Shown piece after piece: positions 1 through 11,577 of a DNA stretch of 64,000 bases. The translations under genes and the position numbers were made by a program. Under the pieces are notes generated by a model. That model searched no databases and was not told where the DNA came from. It saw nothing but the letters and a program-made list of their open reading frames with translations. How positions within the stretch are numbered: the first letter of the stretch is position 1; each line of letters opens with the position of its first letter. The stretch lies in NCBI RefSeq assembly GCF_013334205.1, contig NZ_CP054424.1, positions 950,001-1,014,000 of the forward strand, written 5' to 3'. Source of the DNA: Rhodoferax sp. BAB1 (lineage in GTDB: Bacteria; Pseudomonadota; Gammaproteobacteria; Burkholderiales; Burkholderiaceae_C).

Positions 1-586
1 CCATGATGTAGCCCGAGAAGAGCAGGGCCAGCAGGAAACCCGGGATGACACCGGCGATGAAAAGCTGGGCGATGGAGACGTCGGCGGCCACGCCGTAGAC
101 GATCATGATGATGGAGGGCGGGATCAGCAGGCCCAGGGTGCCGGCGCCGGCCAGCGTGCCGATGGCGATGTCGTCCGGGTAACCGCGTCGCTTGAGTTCG
201 GGCAGGGTCATCTTGCCGATGGTGGCGCAGGTGGCGGCGCTCGACCCCGAGACGGCGGCGAAGATGGCACAACCCACCACATTGGTGTGCAGCAGGCGCC
301 CGGGCAGGGCCTGCATCCAGGGCGCGAGGCCGCGGAACATGTCCTGGCTGAGCCGGGTGCGGAACAGGATCTCTCCCATCCAGATGAAGAGCGGCAGGGC
401 GGTGAGCGTCCAGCCCGAGGCCGAGCCCCAGATGGTGACGGCCATGGCGTCGCCGGCCGGGCGGGCCGAGAAGATCTGGATCGCGATCCAGGCCACGCCC
501 GAGAGCGTGAGGCCGATCCACACGCCGCTGCCCAGGATGAGGAAGAGCGCGGCGATCAGCAGCGCGGTGATGAGGAGTTCATTCAT
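1..586 (-). CDS. dctM: TRAP transporter large permease DctM, C-terminus beyond the window
   Basis: Large inner-membrane subunit of a tripartite ATP-independent periplasmic (TRAP) transporter, which moves organic acids using an ion gradient. Only the first 195 codons are in the window; the gene runs off at base 1. The reading frame gives hydrophobic segments and motifs of the DctM/IT family, such as GSSAATCATIGKMTLPEL and LIPPSIIMIVYG. The start ATG at 586 is chosen because the other ATG at 582 hits a stop after eight codons. It overlaps the end of the small permease gene by 8 bases, as expected for coupled translation. Substrate cannot be read from this fragment. Family assignment is firm. 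Confidence 0.88.
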   Translation of the reverse strand, partial: MNELLITALLIAALFLILGSGVWIGLTLSGVAWIAIQIFSARPAGDAMAVTIWGSASGWTLTALPLFIWMGEILFRTRLSQDMFRGLAPWMQALPGRLLHTNVVGCAIFAAVSGSSAATCATIGKMTLPELKRRGYPDDIAIGTLAGAGTLGLLIPPSIIMIVYGVAADVSIAQLFIAGVIPGFLLALLFSGYIM

Positions 587-1091
587 TGCGCAGCGGCTCG
601 CCTTCGGGGTTCGGGACGGCGCGTTGGCCGCGCAGCTCCAGCAGCAGTTCGTCCAGCAGGGCAATGGCAAAGATGACACAACCCAGGGCCATGCTGAGCT
701 GGGGCAGCCACAGGGGGGTGGCGTCGTTGCCGGTGGAGATGTCGTTGAAGGCGTGCGACAACCAGGCCAGGCGGCAGCTGTAGACGGCCAGCAGCACGGC
801 CAGGGCACCGGCCAGGGCCAGGCTCCAGAGTTCCAGCGTGCGGCGTGCCGTGCCGTGCAGGCCGTTGAGCAGCAGCGTGACGCGGATGTGTTCGCCCTTC
901 TTGAGGGTGTGCGCTAGCGCCAGGAAGCCGGCGCCGGCCATCAGGTAACCGGCGTAGGCGTCGGTGCCGCGCACATGAAAGCCAAACTGGCGGCTGGCGA
1001 TGGACAGCAGCACCATGGCCAGCAGGCCCAGCATGCACAGCGCCGCCAGCACGGCGGCGCCCTGGTAGAGCGCGTCGAGCAGGCGGCGCAT
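579..1091 (-). CDS. dctQ: TRAP transporter small permease DctQ
   Basis: Four-helix inner-membrane small subunit of the TRAP transporter, which bridges the binding protein and DctM. The product of about 170 residues begins MRRLLDALYQ and has four hydrophobic stretches, with the family-like IASRQFGF after helix 1 and a short acidic tail. The frame stays open upstream to a TTG at 1124, inside the end of dctP; I prefer the ATG at 1091, which leaves a 22-base gap after dctP and gives a usual family length. Order dctP-dctQ-dctM on one strand fits one operon. Confidence 0.82.
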   Translation of the reverse strand: MRRLLDALYQGAAVLAALCMLGLLAMVLLSIASRQFGFHVRGTDAYAGYLMAGAGFLALAHTLKKGEHIRVTLLLNGLHGTARRTLELWSLALAGALAVLLAVYSCRLAWLSHAFNDISTGNDATPLWLPQLSMALGCVIFAIALLDELLLELRGQRAVPNPEGEPLRNE

Positions 1092-1113
1092 GGTGTCGGT
1101 CCGGCTCAGCGCT

Positions 1114-2091
1114 TCACTTGCCAAAGGCGTCGATCAGGGTCTTGCCCTCGGGGCCGGCCTTCTCCAGCCACTCCTTGAGCATGGTGTCGCCCACCTTCTT
1201 CAGGTCGGCCTTGAGTGCGGCCGAGGGGGCGAGTACTTGCATGCCGTTGGCCTTGAGCTTGGCCAGGGTCTCGGTGTTGATGCGCTGGCTGGCGGCCAGG
1301 CCGCGCGCCTCGGCGCTGGCAGCGGCCTTGAGCACGGCGTCCTGCGTGGGTTTGTCCAGCGCGTCGAAGGACTTCTTGTTGACAATGACGGCGTTCTTGG
1401 GCAGCCAGGCCTGGGTGTCGTAGTAGTACTTGAGGTGTTCGTAGAGCTTGCTGTCCACGCCGGTGGCGCCCGAGGTCATGGTGGCCTCGACCACGCCGGT
1501 GGCCAGGGCTTGCGAGAGCTCGGCGGCCTGCACGGTGACGGGCTGGGCGCCCACCAGCTCGGCAATGCGCGCGGTGGCCGGGCTGTAGGCGCGCCACTTC
1601 ACACCCTTGAGGTCGGCCGCGCTGTTGATGGGTTTCTTGGTGTAGATGCCCTGCGGCGGCCACGGCACGGCGTAGAGCAGTTGCATGCCCTGCTCGCCCA
1701 GCTTCTTCTCCAGCAGCGGGCGCTGCGCCTTGTAAAGCTTGACGGAGGCGTCGTAGCTGTCGGCCAGGAAGGGCAGGCCGTCGGCACCGTAGAGTTGCCA
1801 TTCGTTCTGGAAGTTGGCCAGCAGGATCTCGCCGGCCTGGGCCTGGCCGCCCTGCACGGCGCGCTTGATCTCCGGGGCCTTGAACAGGGAGGCGCCCGCA
1901 TGCAGCGTGATCTTGAGCTTGCCGCCGCTGGCCTGGTCCACCTCGGCGGCGAACTGCGCCATGTTTTCACTGTGGAAGTTGCTGGCCGGGTAGGCGGCGG
2001 CCAGGTCCCATTTGGTCTGGGCCAGGGCACTGCCGGCGGCCAGGGTCAGGGCCAGCGTCACGCTGGCAAGAGAGAAATGACGACGCTGCAT
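1114..2091 (-). CDS. dctP: TRAP transporter periplasmic solute-binding protein DctP
   Basis: Periplasmic binding protein (325 residues) that captures the substrate for the TRAP permease. It starts MQRRHFSLAS with a signal peptide ending at SALAQ, followed by KWDLAAAYPASNFHSEN typical of DctP/SBP family 7. The start at 2091 is favoured over a longer frame from 2142 because it has a GGAG ribosome site and puts the signal peptide at the N-terminus. First gene of dctPQM, divergent from a winged-helix regulator. The neighbouring oxoprolinase-like gene hints at a pyroglutamate- or hydantoin-like substrate, but this is inference from position only. Confidence 0.88.
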   Translation of the reverse strand: MQRRHFSLASVTLALTLAAGSALAQTKWDLAAAYPASNFHSENMAQFAAEVDQASGGKLKITLHAGASLFKAPEIKRAVQGGQAQAGEILLANFQNEWQLYGADGLPFLADSYDASVKLYKAQRPLLEKKLGEQGMQLLYAVPWPPQGIYTKKPINSAADLKGVKWRAYSPATARIAELVGAQPVTVQAAELSQALATGVVEATMTSGATGVDSKLYEHLKYYYDTQAWLPKNAVIVNKKSFDALDKPTQDAVLKAAASAEARGLAASQRINTETLAKLKANGMQVLAPSAALKADLKKVGDTMLKEWLEKAGPEGKTLIDAFGK

Positions 2092-2182
2092 AAGCACTCC
2101 ACGGTGGTTGATGGGTGGGAAAACTTTAAGCCGGTCCCGCACGTCGGGGCATAGGCATATTCCCTAAATGCTGATAAATTGT

Positions 2183-2195
2183 CAACAAATTGTTG
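2183..2195. promoter_or_regulatory. AT-rich palindrome between dctP and the regulator gene
   Basis: The sequence CAACAA-A-TTGTTG is a perfect palindrome in an unusually AT-rich stretch (about 2150-2205) between the divergent dctP and winged-helix genes. It is a plausible operator for the adjacent regulator. No clear promoter boxes were assigned, so function is inferred from position and symmetry only. Confidence 0.4.
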
Positions 2196-2250
2196 TTGTA
2201 TTTCCGCTTGTCACCAGAACGGGGCGACGTGCCCTAGAGGAGTGCCGTGC

Positions 2251-2790
2251 ATGGCCAAGAAGCCCATCCCGTCCCGTGCCGTGGCCACCAAGGACCCCAT
2301 CGTGTCCTCGGCCCACCTGGTCTCGCCGCGCAGCGCCGAGATGAGCGAGTTCGAGTTCGGCCTGATCGTCTCGGGCAATGCCTTCCACCGCTGGATCGTG
2401 CACTGCATGTCGGCCGCCGGCCTGAAGGACCTGACGCCGCTGGACGTGCTGGTGCTGCACCACGTGACACACCGCGCGCGCGACAAGCGCCTGGCCGACA
2501 TCAGCTTCATCATGAACGTGGAAGACACCCATTTGATCAATTACGCGCTCAAGAAGCTGCAGGGCCTGGGCGTGGTGGCATCGAGCAAGAACGGCAAGGA
2601 AGTGACCTATGCCGCCACCGAGGAGGGGCGCCGTTACGTGCAGCGTTACCGCGAGATCCGCGAGAGCTGCCTGATCAATGCGCTCAAGGCCGATGAAGGG
2701 CTGAACCGCGACATCGGCGAACTGGCCCGCCTGCTGCGCGTGCTCTCGGGTGTGTACGACCAGGCGGCACGGTCCGCTGCGTCACTGTGA
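2251..2790 (+). CDS. Winged-helix (MarR-like) transcriptional regulator
   Basis: Predicted cytoplasmic DNA-binding regulator of 179 residues. The central part, LTPLDVLVLHHVTHRARDKR followed by a region ending INYALKKLQGLGVV and a short wing (SSKNGKEVTYAATEEG), fits the MarR/HTH_27 winged helix. ATG 2251 is chosen because AGAGGAG lies 8 bases upstream; the frame is open to 2179, but that extension is Cys-rich and unlikely. It is divergent from the TRAP operon and upstream of the hydantoinase-like gene, so it may control both. Ligand unknown. Confidence 0.75.
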   Translation: MAKKPIPSRAVATKDPIVSSAHLVSPRSAEMSEFEFGLIVSGNAFHRWIVHCMSAAGLKDLTPLDVLVLHHVTHRARDKRLADISFIMNVEDTHLINYALKKLQGLGVVASSKNGKEVTYAATEEGRRYVQRYREIRESCLINALKADEGLNRDIGELARLLRVLSGVYDQAARSAASL

Positions 2791-2875
2791 AGCACCCCTG
2801 TGGCGGCTGGCGCCGCCTTCCCCTCAAGGGGACAACACCAGTGGCCCGGCCAAGCCGGTTCCACGGTGTTCCTGG
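2791..2875. repeat. Probable dispersed intergenic repeat rich in small hairpins
   Basis: The gap between the regulator and the oxoprolinase-like gene has several short inverted repeats in a row: GGCGGC-tggc-GCCGCC, CCCC-tcaa-GGGG and CCGG-ccaag-CCGG. The pattern looks like a short dispersed repeat common between genes in Comamonadaceae (recognised from memory). No second full copy was seen in this window. Confidence 0.4.
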
Positions 2876-2926
2876 ACTTGTCCCTGTGCGCATGCCGCAC
2901 TCAGGGTGTTTTGAGGAGTTTTGGGT

Positions 2927-6520
<3,594 letters not shown>

Positions 6521-6572
6521 GAGGCTGCGAGCCGTCTAAACTGACGCCTTTGCGCGCAGAAACGACGACCCG

Positions 6573-7181
6573 ATGGACATTCTCTTTTTCCTGCCGCTCG
6601 CGCTCATCGTGGGCTTCCAGTTCCTCAAGGCGCGCGAGCAGCGGCGCCGCATCTATCTGCTGGGCGGCTACCTGAGCCAGTACCAGATCGAGAAGTTGAT
6701 GGAGAACGTCACAGAGGGGTATCTGCGCGCGCTTGGCGAGGAGAACTCCGAGCGTCGCGAACAGATCTGGAGCCTGCTGGCCACGGCCGAGACCGAGCTC
6801 AGCAGCCAGTTCCAGCGTTTTGCCGCCGATTTTTCCAAGGTCTGGAACGGCCAGACGCAGGTCAGCACCCTGGGCTTTGCCTTTCCCTACGCCGACAAGA
6901 TCCTTCCGCGCCAGACTTTCGACATGCGCCACTTGATCGCCATCCATGCCGAGGGCATCGCCGCGGCAGCCGAGAACCGGCGCCAGCTCCCGCTGCGCGA
7001 CAAGGCCTACACGATGTCGGCGGAACTGTTCCTCATGCAGCACAGCTGCCACTGGTTCTGCCGTTCCCGGGCCGTTGCCTCGGCGCGCATGCAGGCGCGT
7101 CACCAGACCAGCCATGCGCAGCTGATCGCATCGGTATCGCCCGAGACGCGCGAGGCCTATCGCAAGCTGACCGGAGCCTGA
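6573..7181 (+). CDS. Hypothetical protein with one N-terminal membrane segment
   Basis: A 202-residue protein not recognised. It begins with a short hydrophobic stretch (MDILFFLPLALIVGFQFL), probably a membrane anchor, then a basic ARE-QRRRI segment and a mainly helical, charged soluble domain. No catalytic motif is evident. The reading frame has normal high-GC codon use and stands alone between the oxoprolinase-like gene and a lipoprotein gene. Function unknown. Confidence 0.7.
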   Translation: MDILFFLPLALIVGFQFLKAREQRRRIYLLGGYLSQYQIEKLMENVTEGYLRALGEENSERREQIWSLLATAETELSSQFQRFAADFSKVWNGQTQVSTLGFAFPYADKILPRQTFDMRHLIAIHAEGIAAAAENRRQLPLRDKAYTMSAELFLMQHSCHWFCRSRAVASARMQARHQTSHAQLIASVSPETREAYRKLTGA

Positions 7182-7257
7182 GCCGGATTTTGCATTTGGA
7201 TACACGCAGACCCGCTAGACTCCGGGCATTGTGTTTCTGTTGTTGATAGGAGTAACT

Positions 7258-7593
7258 ATGCAATTCTCGAAGAACTTGATGCGCCTCGCGGCCCTGGGAC
7301 TACTGGCCGCCGGCCTGTCGGGTTGCGCCAGCAAGTTGATCGGCGAGCGCATCGGGGCCGACCAGGTCGTGCTGGCCAAGGAGAGCGAAGTGGCCAAGTG
7401 CAAGTCGCTGGGCCGTTCCACGCTCAGCGTGCTGTCCTCGCTGGGGCCGCTCACGCGCAGCGCCGAGGCGGTGGAAGACAACCTGCTGCAGATGGCGCGC
7501 AACGAGGCCATCGACAAAGGTGGCGACACCGTGGTCAAGGGCAATTCCCTGGAGTACGGCAAGCGTTCCTACGAAGTCTTCAAGTGCAAATGA
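7258..7593 (+). CDS. Small DUF4156-like lipoprotein
   Basis: Predicted outer-membrane or periplasmic lipoprotein of 111 residues. The signal peptide ends in the lipobox LSGC with the lipidated Cys at residue 23. The mature part, with two later Cys residues (AKCKSLG, EVFKCK) and the ...GGDTVVKGN... segment, resembles DUF4156 proteins. ATG 7258 is preceded by AGGAG; an in-frame start at 7231 would add nine hydrophobic residues and lacks that site. A strong hairpin terminator follows. Function unknown. Confidence 0.78.
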   Translation: MQFSKNLMRLAALGLLAAGLSGCASKLIGERIGADQVVLAKESEVAKCKSLGRSTLSVLSSLGPLTRSAEAVEDNLLQMARNEAIDKGGDTVVKGNSLEYGKRSYEVFKCK

Positions 7594-7607
7594 GGCGCTG
7601 AACGCGC

Positions 7608-7648
7608 CCAAGAAAAAAGCCGGCGGATCCCGCCGGCTTTTTTCTTGG
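7608..7648. terminator. Bidirectional rho-independent terminator
   Basis: A long inverted repeat, GCCGGCGG-atc-CCGCCGGC flanked by A-run and T-run, lies between the convergent lipoprotein gene and hldD. Because the stem has an A tract on one side and a T tract on the other, it can end transcription from both directions. Confidence 0.92.
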
Positions 7649-7658
7649 AAGAGGGCAA

Positions 7659-8663
7659 TCAGGCCTGGCGGGCCAGCCACTTCACGTAATGGGCCACACC
7701 GGTTTGCACATCGGCAAAGGTGTGGTCACAGCCGGCAGCGCGCAGCTTGCTCAGATCCGCCTGGGTGAAGCACTGGTACTTGCCGCGCAGCGCGTCGGGA
7801 AAGGGGATGTAATCGATCATGCCGCCATGGGCCGCCTCGGCCAGCGACATGGGGGCATCCCCCTTGAGGCCGCGCAGTGTATTGAGCACGCTCAGCGCCA
7901 CGTCATTGAAGGGCTGGGCCCGGCCCGAGCCGAGGTTGAAGACGCCGCTCTTGTCCGGGTGGTCGAAGAACCAGAGGTTGACGGCCACCACGTCGTCGAT
8001 GAAGACGAAGTCGCGTTTCTGCTCACCACGGGCGTAACCGCCGTACTCGCCGAACAGCTTGACCTTGCCTTCCGTGCGGAACTGGTTGAACTGGTGGAAG
8101 GCCACGCTGGCCATGCGGCCCTTGTGCTGCTCGCGCGGGCCGTAGACGTTGAAGTAGCGGAAGCCCGCCACCTGGGTCTTGGCGCGCTCGAAGTTGTTGC
8201 CCAGCTCGCGGCGCATGCGCTGGTCGAACAGCAGCTTGGAGTAGCCGTAGACGTTGAGCGGGGCCTCGAACTCGGGCACTTCGCGGAAGGTCTCGGAGTT
8301 GCCGTAGGTTGCGGCGGAAGAGGCGTAGAGCAGGCGTGTGCCCTGCGCCTGGCAGGACTGGAACAACTCGCAGGAGAGCGTGTAGTTGTTGTCCATCATG
8401 TACTTGCCGTCCTGCTCCATGGTGTCGCTGCAGGCACCTTCGTGGAACACGGCCTCGACCTGGCCGTAGTGGCCTTCCTCGAAGTTGGGATAGAAGTCGT
8501 CCAGGTCCACGTAGTCGGCGATCTTGAGGTCGGCGAAGTTGCGGAACTTGTCGCCCTGGCTCAGGTCGTCGACGACGATGATGTCGTCGATGCCGCGCGC
8601 ATTCAGGCCCTTGACGATGTTGGCGCCGATAAAACCAGCTGCCCCGGTAACTACAACTCTCAT
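7659..8663 (-). CDS. hldD: ADP-L-glycero-D-manno-heptose 6-epimerase
   Basis: Cytoplasmic epimerase of the extended SDR family that makes ADP-L-glycero-D-manno-heptose for the LPS inner core. At 334 residues it has the normal family length. It begins [17 protein letters not shown] with the NAD(P)-binding TGAAGFIG motif and has the catalytic YGYSK. The start has GGAGG about five bases upstream. It follows the heptose kinase gene; the spacer carries a truncated copy of its own first codons (see 8660-8758). Confidence 0.95.
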   Translation of the reverse strand: MRVVVTGAAGFIGANIVKGLNARGIDDIIVVDDLSQGDKFRNFADLKIADYVDLDDFYPNFEEGHYGQVEAVFHEGACSDTMEQDGKYMMDNNYTLSCELFQSCQAQGTRLLYASSAATYGNSETFREVPEFEAPLNVYGYSKLLFDQRMRRELGNNFERAKTQVAGFRYFNVYGPREQHKGRMASVAFHQFNQFRTEGKVKLFGEYGGYARGEQKRDFVFIDDVVAVNLWFFDHPDKSGVFNLGSGRAQPFNDVALSVLNTLRGLKGDAPMSLAEAAHGGMIDYIPFPDALRGKYQCFTQADLSKLRAAGCDHTFADVQTGVAHYVKWLARQA

Positions 8664-8758
8664 GCAAACCTCCAGCTGGTTTCAGTGAAGACTAACTTGC
8701 CTCGGCAAGTTATGTCGGAGCTAAACCCCGCCGCTCCGGTCACTACTACTCTGGTCAT
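8660..8758 (-). pseudogene. Truncated duplicate of the hldD start, forming a leader ORF
   Basis: A 32-codon frame starts [12 protein letters not shown], nearly identical to HldD residues 1-11, then diverges (SSDITCRGK...) and ends with a TGA that overlaps the real hldD ATG (ATGA). It has its own AGAGGA site about 8 bases upstream. It looks like a partial tandem duplication of the hldD 5' end. It could be inert, or it could couple translation into hldD. Confidence 0.65.
8694..8711. repeat. Perfect 8-bp-arm hairpin in the hldE-hldD spacer
   Basis: AACTTGCC-tc-GGCAAGTT is a perfect inverted repeat lying inside the leader ORF upstream of hldD. No T run follows, so it is not a standard terminator. 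It could be an mRNA structure or a scar of the duplication. Confidence 0.6.
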
Positions 8759-8776
8759 CTTGAAATCCTCTTCGGT

Positions 8777-9712
8777 TTAGGGCGCCGCGAACAGCTCGTC
8801 GTAGCTGACGGTGGCGGTGCCGAACTTGCCGACCACGATGCCGCCGGCCTTGTTGGCCAGGGGCATGGCCTCGCGCAGGGGCAGGCCCGCGCCCACGAGT
8901 GCGGCCAGAGTGGCGATCACGGTGTCGCCCGCGCCCGTCACATCGAACACCTCGCGCGCCTGCGCGGCCACGCTGATCTCGCCCGCGGCGTCATAGAGTG
9001 TCATGCCTTCCTCGCTGCGGGTGAGCAGCAGGGCCTGCAGGCCGAGCTTGTCGAGCAGGGCGCGTGACTTGGCGCGCAACTCGTCCTCGCTGCTCCACGA
9101 GCCCACCACCTGCTGCAGTTCGGCGCGATTCGGGGTGATGACGGTGGCGCCGCTGTAGCGCGAATAGTCCGAGCCCTTGGGGTCGATCAGCACCGGTTTG
9201 CCGGCCGCCTGCGCGTGCTCGATCATGAGGTGCACGTGGTCCAGACCGCCCTTGCCGTAGTCGGAGAAGAGCACAGCGTCGTGCGTGGGCAGCAGCTTGA
9301 TGAAGTCTGCCGTCTGCGAAGCCAGCACCTCGCTCTTGGGCGAGTTCTCGAAATCGAGGCGGATGAGCTGCTGCTGGCGGCCGATCACGCGCAGCTTCAC
9401 GGTGGTCTGCAGGGCGGCGTCGCGGCCGAAGTGCGGTGTGATGCCGGTCTTGGCCACCAGGGATTCCAGGGTGTGGCTGGCTTCGTCGTCACCGACCACG
9501 GTGAGCAGGGTGGCCTGGGCACCCAGCGAGACCACATTGCTGGCCACGTTGGCGGCGCCGCCGATGCGAAGTTCCTCGCGCGTGACGCGCACCACGGGCA
9601 CCGGCGCTTCGGGGCTGATGCGGTCGACCGCGCCGTACCAGTAGCGGTCGATCATGGCGTCGCCCACCACGAGCACGCGTGACTTGGCGAGTTGGGCTTT
9701 GGAAATTGTCAT
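8777..9712 (-). CDS. rfaE1: D-glycero-beta-D-manno-heptose-7-phosphate kinase (HldE1 domain only)
   Basis: PfkB/ribokinase-family sugar kinase that phosphorylates heptose 7-phosphate at C1 in the ADP-heptose pathway. The 311-residue product begins MTISKAQLAKSRVLVVGDAM and ends with the kinase signature DVTGAGDTVIATLAAL. The C-terminal adenylyltransferase half of the fused E. coli HldE is absent, so that step must come from a separate gene not in this window. The start overlaps the lapB stop by 4 bases (ATGA). Confidence 0.93.
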   Translation of the reverse strand: MTISKAQLAKSRVLVVGDAMIDRYWYGAVDRISPEAPVPVVRVTREELRIGGAANVASNVVSLGAQATLLTVVGDDEASHTLESLVAKTGITPHFGRDAALQTTVKLRVIGRQQQLIRLDFENSPKSEVLASQTADFIKLLPTHDAVLFSDYGKGGLDHVHLMIEHAQAAGKPVLIDPKGSDYSRYSGATVITPNRAELQQVVGSWSSEDELRAKSRALLDKLGLQALLLTRSEEGMTLYDAAGEISVAAQAREVFDVTGAGDTVIATLAALVGAGLPLREAMPLANKAGGIVVGKFGTATVSYDELFAAP

Positions 9713-10866
9713 AGTTCTTCTACTCGACGAGCAGGGTAGCTGTCCCAGGTCTGGCAGCCCGGGCATTGCCAGAAATGCTGCTTGGCTTCGAAGCCGCAGG
9801 CGGCGCAGCGGTAGCGCGTGAGCGGCTTGACGGCGTGGTCCAGCGCGCGCTGCACCTGGGGATGGAACTGCTCGTGCTCCAGCTTCTCGCCGGCGATCCA
9901 CTTGGCGGCAGCGACCAGCGAGGGCTCGCGTTCGAGGTGGTGCACGTACCAGTCGCGCGTACTGGTGCTGCTGCTGCCAGCGGCCGCCTGCAGCGTCACC
10001 AGGGCTTCGAGCACGTCCAGCGAAGGTATCTGTTCGTAGATCTCCTGCAGCCTGGCCAGCACGGTCACGGTGCGGCCGCTGGCCACGGCGGCCTGGGCCA
10101 GCGGGGCGGCAATCAGCGGGGTGGCCGCGGGGCAGGCACCCAGCGCTTCTTCCAGCGTGGCGCAGGCCAAGGCGGCCTGGCCCTGTTCCAGCTGCAGGCG
10201 GGCCAGTTCGATGCGCGCGCGCGGGGCGTTGGGGGCGGTGCTCACGGCCTGGGCCAGTACCTCCTGTGCCTGTGCGATCTCGCCGCGCGCCAGGTGGGCG
10301 GCGGCCTGTTCGCACAGGTAGTGGGCCAGGCGGCTGCTGAAGCTGCCGGTCTCGGCGCTTTCCAGCTGGCGTGCGATCTCGGCGGCCTGCGGCCAGTCGC
10401 GCGAGCGTTCGTAGTTGGCCAGGCGCGCCAGCCGGGCTTGGGCCTGGAAGGGCGTGCCTTCGAGCTTGATCAGCGCGTCCTCGGCGCGGTCGAGCAGGCC
10501 GGCCTTGAGGTAGTCCAGCGCCAGGGCGTGCTGGGCGCGCTGGCGATCGGCCTCGGACAGGTCACCCCGCGAGAGCAGGTGCTCGTGCACACGCACGGCG
10601 CGCTCGTATTCACCGCGGCGGCGGAACAGGTTGCCCAGGGCGAAATGCAGCTCGGAGGTGTCGGGGTCGCTCTGCACGGCCTCGATGAAGGCGTCGATGG
10701 CCTGGTCCTGCTGTTCGTTGAGCAGGAAGTTCAGGCCTCGGAAATAGGCCTTGGGGTTGCGCCGGTTTTCGATGCGCAGCTGGCGCAGGTCCAGTCGCGA
10801 GGCCAGCCAGCCCAGGATGAAGGCGGCAGGCAGGCCGAGCAGGATCCAGCTCAGGTCAAGATTCAT
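9709..10866 (-). CDS. lapB: LPS assembly regulator LapB (YciM), TPR protein
   Basis: Inner-membrane-anchored TPR protein that, in enterobacteria, controls LpxC turnover and LPS synthesis with FtsH. The 385-residue product starts MNLDLSWILLGLPAAFILGW (membrane helix), continues with TPR repeats (NPKAYFRGLNFLLNEQQDQA) and ends in a rubredoxin-like metal site with CAACGF and CPGC. The start at 10866 overlaps the end of lapA. It lies directly upstream of two LPS heptose genes, which suits its role. Confidence 0.92.
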   Translation of the reverse strand: MNLDLSWILLGLPAAFILGWLASRLDLRQLRIENRRNPKAYFRGLNFLLNEQQDQAIDAFIEAVQSDPDTSELHFALGNLFRRRGEYERAVRVHEHLLSRGDLSEADRQRAQHALALDYLKAGLLDRAEDALIKLEGTPFQAQARLARLANYERSRDWPQAAEIARQLESAETGSFSSRLAHYLCEQAAAHLARGEIAQAQEVLAQAVSTAPNAPRARIELARLQLEQGQAALACATLEEALGACPAATPLIAAPLAQAAVASGRTVTVLARLQEIYEQIPSLDVLEALVTLQAAAGSSSTSTRDWYVHHLEREPSLVAAAKWIAGEKLEHEQFHPQVQRALDHAVKPLTRYRCAACGFEAKQHFWQCPGCQTWDSYPARRVEEL

Positions 10867-11155
10867 GGGGCGGTTGGATGGTGGTGAGGGCGAGTTCGCT
10901 GTCGGCCACGGCCCGGCGGCGCAACTGCCGCGCCGCGTGGCGCTGCTTGAGCCAGCGCGGCAGCATGGCCAGCACACCGGCGGCCAGGCCCAGGGCAAAG
11001 GCGGCCAGCAGCACCAGTACCAGGGAGGCCTGCCAGACGTGGCCGAAGAACAGGTGCACGCTGACAACCTGCTGGTTGTTCAGGGCAAAGGCGAGCAGGG
11101 CAAAAAAAATGGCTGCCCTCAGTATCCACTTCAGCAGCCATGTCAGTTGTTTCAT
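10856..11155 (-). CDS. lapA: Lipopolysaccharide assembly protein A (LapA, DUF1049)
   Basis: Small inner-membrane protein of 99 residues with two hydrophobic helices and the NNQQVVSVHLFFG motif of the LapA/DUF1049 family, then a basic cytoplasmic tail. ATG 11155 has GGGGGA upstream; the frame also allows a TTG one codon earlier. It overlaps lapB by 11 bases, the conserved lapA-lapB pair. Confidence 0.9.
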   Translation of the reverse strand: MKQLTWLLKWILRAAIFFALLAFALNNQQVVSVHLFFGHVWQASLVLVLLAAFALGLAAGVLAMLPRWLKQRHAARQLRRRAVADSELALTTIQPPHES

Positions 11156-11195
11156 CAATGTCCCCCGGGTGAGGGCATTCTAGCGATTGCGGGCA

Positions 11196-11510
11196 TCAAC
11201 TTTTCGGTTCGATCGCCTGCATTTCGCTGGTGCGCTGGTCCACCGCCTCGCGCAGGGCCTTGCCCGGCTTGAAGTGGGGAACGCGCTTTTCGGGAATGGC
11301 CACGCTCTCGCCGCTACGGGGGTTGCGCCCCATGCGCGGCGGCCGGCGGTTGATGGAGAAGCTGCCGAAGCCGCGGATCTCGATGCGGTGCCCGCGCACC
11401 AGTGCATCGTTCATCGCGTCCAGGATGGCCTTGACCGCGAACTCGGCGTCGCGGTGAGTCAGCTGCCCGAAACGGGCAGCCAGCTCTTCAACCAGGTCGG
11501 AGCGGGTCAT
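11196..11510 (-). CDS. ihfB: Integration host factor subunit beta
   Basis: DNA-bending protein of the HU/IHF family that pairs with IHF alpha. The 104 residues show [14 protein letters not shown], the conserved [19 protein letters not shown] arm and [19 protein letters not shown]. Start 11510 is chosen over a frame extending to 11546 because it matches the family N-terminus. Located just downstream of rpsA, as in many proteobacteria. IHF often helps sigma-54 promoters such as the one before glnA in this window. Confidence 0.95.
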   Translation of the reverse strand: MTRSDLVEELAARFGQLTHRDAEFAVKAILDAMNDALVRGHRIEIRGFGSFSINRRPPRMGRNPRSGESVAIPEKRVPHFKPGKALREAVDQRTSEMQAIEPKS

Positions 11511-11577
11511 GTGTGGATGACGTTCGCGTGTTTGGCAGGGGCACACCGCCGCTTGGCAGCAGCGTGCCCCATGCGCA

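Noticed and set aside
11511..11577. GGGGCAC/GTGCCCC inverted repeat between rpsA and ihfB as a terminator
   Set aside because: Seven-base arms with a loop of about 19 bases and no T run; too weak to call.
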